The notes below the pieces were generated by a model that had not been told where the DNA came from, did not search any database, and worked only from the letters and a program-made list of their open reading frames with translations. From positions 9,408 through 15,995 of the forward strand of contig DAJS01000002.1 in the NCBI GenBank assembly GCA_002496425.1: DNA of 6,588 bases. Direction: 5' to 3'. Positions 5,511 through 6,588 of the stretch are shown here, one piece after another. The DNA comes from Acidilobaceae archaeon UBA162. Its GTDB lineage: Archaea; Thermoproteota; Thermoprotei_A; Sulfolobales; Acidilobaceae. Numbering within the stretch: position 1 is the first letter of the stretch; every line of letters starts with the position of its first letter. A program made the translations under genes and the position numbers.

Positions 5511-5891
5511 TTGAAGAGGGGCCTGCTCAGGGGGCTTGCCACGTTTATGATACTCGCAGAGCTGACGGAGGGCCCCAAGCGCGGCTATGAGATTGACCGG
5601 GCGCTCTCATCCAAGCTGGACGCTGGGCTACCACCCGGCTACATATATGTAATGTTGGAGCGCCTAGAGAGAAAGGGGTTAGTCAGGGCTGAGGGGGGCT
5701 CAGGCCGGAGGCGCCATAAGGCTTACTCGATAACAACTGAGGGCCTTAATTTCCTGTTGGAGCATGAGGAGCACATAAAGAGGTTAATGAGGTTGTTGCA
5801 AGACATAAGTATTGCATTGGAGACCATTAGGGAAAGGCTTCCTATCAGCCAAAGCACCGGAGACTTGCATGCTGAGGGGCATAAGGCTTAA
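5511..5891 (+). CDS. PadR-family winged-helix transcriptional regulator
   Basis: 126 residues. The PadR pattern is clear: an N-terminal helix (RGLLRGLATFMILAEL, 3-18), the family motif GPKRGYEI (21-28), a recognition helix in PPGYIYVMLERLERKGLV (41-58), a basic beta-wing (GGSGRRRHKAYSITTEG, 62-78) and one long C-terminal helix (about 80-110) that would form the dimer arm. This is the short, subfamily-2-like form. The family binds DNA, usually as repressors released by small ligands. The start is TTG at 5511, with GAGGG (5497-5501) 9 bases upstream and an in-frame TAA at 5505-5507 excluding anything earlier; the internal ATG at 5547 would delete the first helix. It is divergent from HAD and 35 bases upstream of the M20 gene. 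Autoregulation and control of neighbours are inferred from position. Confidence 0.92.
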   Translation: MKRGLLRGLATFMILAELTEGPKRGYEIDRALSSKLDAGLPPGYIYVMLERLERKGLVRAEGGSGRRRHKAYSITTEGLNFLLEHEEHIKRLMRLLQDISIALETIRERLPISQSTGDLHAEGHKA

Positions 5892-5926
5892 CTTCGCCCT
5901 ACTGCCTTGCTGGAGGGGAAGCCGTA

Positions 5927-6588
5927 ATGTCAGAGGAGCTTAAAGGGGAGCTAGCCAAGCTCACATCCGATCTAGTCAAGATAAACTCCAGCAACCCACC
6001 TGGGATCACAAGAGAAGTAGCTAACTTTCTGGTGGACTATCTGCAGCTTAATGGCTTCACGCCAGACTCCATAGAGGTCGTAGAAGGTAAGGCCAACGTA
6101 GTGGTCAGGGCTGGTTCTAGCCCCCCCACCATAATACTTGTCGGGCACATGGACGTAGTTCCACCCGGGAGCCTAGCAGGGTGGCATAGGGATCCGTTCA
6201 GCGGCGCCATAGAGGATGGTAAGGTTTTCGGTCGTGGCGCCACCGACATGAAGGGTGGCCTGGCCGTGATAACTAGAGTCTTCGTGGACCTAGCGTCCAA
6301 GCTTGAGTCAAAGGGTGTGGGCTCGCTGATGCTAGTGGCCACAGCAGATGAGGAGGTTGGCGGTGCCGCCGGTATGAAGGCGCTCGTGGAGCAGGAGCTA
6401 GTAAAGGGGGATGCAGCCATAGTGGCCGAGCCCTCAGGCATAGGATCTATAGCCATAGGAGAGAAGGGCTTATGCCAGATAGCGCTGAGGGTTAGAGGAA
6501 GACCTGCCCACGGCAGCGTTCCAATGCTTGGAGACAACGCCATATACAAGGCGTTCCAGGTGATAAACGTTCTGAGCGAGTTTATAGG
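5927..6588 (+). CDS. M20-family metallopeptidase/deacylase (ArgE/DapE/ACY1 group), 3' end outside window
   Basis: Open from ATG 5927 to the window edge; 220 residues are visible, about half of the usual 390-420. Expected di-zinc ligands and catalytic residues are intact: GHMD (73-76; His74, and Asp76 orienting), Asp107 in GRGATDMKGG as the bridging ligand, EE in DEEVGG (Glu142 catalytic base, Glu143 ligand) and Glu168 in AEPSG. PAHGS (194-198) marks the start of the dimerisation lid domain; its His195 is the residue that reaches across the dimer in this family. The last zinc-binding His lies beyond the window. The reaction is hydrolysis of an amide bond, as in acetylornithine or succinyl-diaminopimelate deacylation or small-peptide cleavage; the substrate is undetermined. 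GGAGGGG (5912-5918), 8 bases before ATG, supports the start. No promoter is visible in the 35-base gap after padR, so co-transcription is likely. Confidence 0.93.
   Translation, partial: MSEELKGELAKLTSDLVKINSSNPPGITREVANFLVDYLQLNGFTPDSIEVVEGKANVVVRAGSSPPTIILVGHMDVVPPGSLAGWHRDPFSGAIEDGKVFGRGATDMKGGLAVITRVFVDLASKLESKGVGSLMLVATADEEVGGAAGMKALVEQELVKGDAAIVAEPSGIGSIAIGEKGLCQIALRVRGRPAHGSVPMLGDNAIYKAFQVINVLSEFI

Noticed and set aside
6037..6549. Long minus-strand open frame opposite the M20 gene
   Set aside because: It is the antisense shadow of the M20 catalytic region; its Pro/Ser/Thr-rich, low-complexity product resembles no family, while the plus frame has all the catalytic motifs.

Overview
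The window looks like a thermophilic crenarchaeon (Thermoproteota), possibly of the Acidilobales/Desulfurococcales type. The grounds are an archaeal initiator tRNA with encoded CCA, heavy use of AGG/AGA arginine and ATA isoleucine codons, archaeal TATA-like promoters about 25 bp before predicted transcript starts, GTG/TTG starts, very tight gene packing and a duplicated anion-type ABC permease. The genus is inference; no marker here settles it.

Layout. Positions 1-891 (+) hold the 3' part of a secreted, C-terminally membrane-anchored helical protein. Convergent to it, at 916-992 (-), is the initiator tRNA-Met. The tRNA has two unusual features: its first 13 bases are tandemly duplicated just upstream, and the gene is bracketed by a perfect 10-bp inverted repeat. 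Positions 1058-3465 (-) are a two-gene ABC importer operon: an ATPase, then a fused double permease joined by an ATGA overlap, with no substrate-binding protein in view. Positions 3637-4191 (-) are a stand-alone macro-domain protein. Positions 4336-5406 (-) are a HAD phosphatase followed by a small NifX/NifB-like protein, probably one transcript. Divergent from them are a PadR-type regulator (5511-5891, +) and an M20 metallopeptidase/deacylase (5927 to the window end, +).

How they may work together. The ATPase and permease form the membrane core of one importer. HAD and the NifX-like protein are probably co-transcribed, as are PadR and the M20 enzyme. The short divergent region 5407-5510 carries both promoters and a 7-bp direct repeat spaced 21 bp, a possible PadR operator.

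I see no CRISPR array, transposase, phage gene or defence system. The strongest candidates for something undescribed are the 5' duplication and clamp around the initiator tRNA, and a possible non-AUG (ACG) start for the ATPase. No gene-free stretch exceeds 300 bases. The longest are 892-1057 (tRNA and its promoter), 3466-3636 (operon promoter, macro terminator) and 4192-4335 (macro promoter, T-rich tract).
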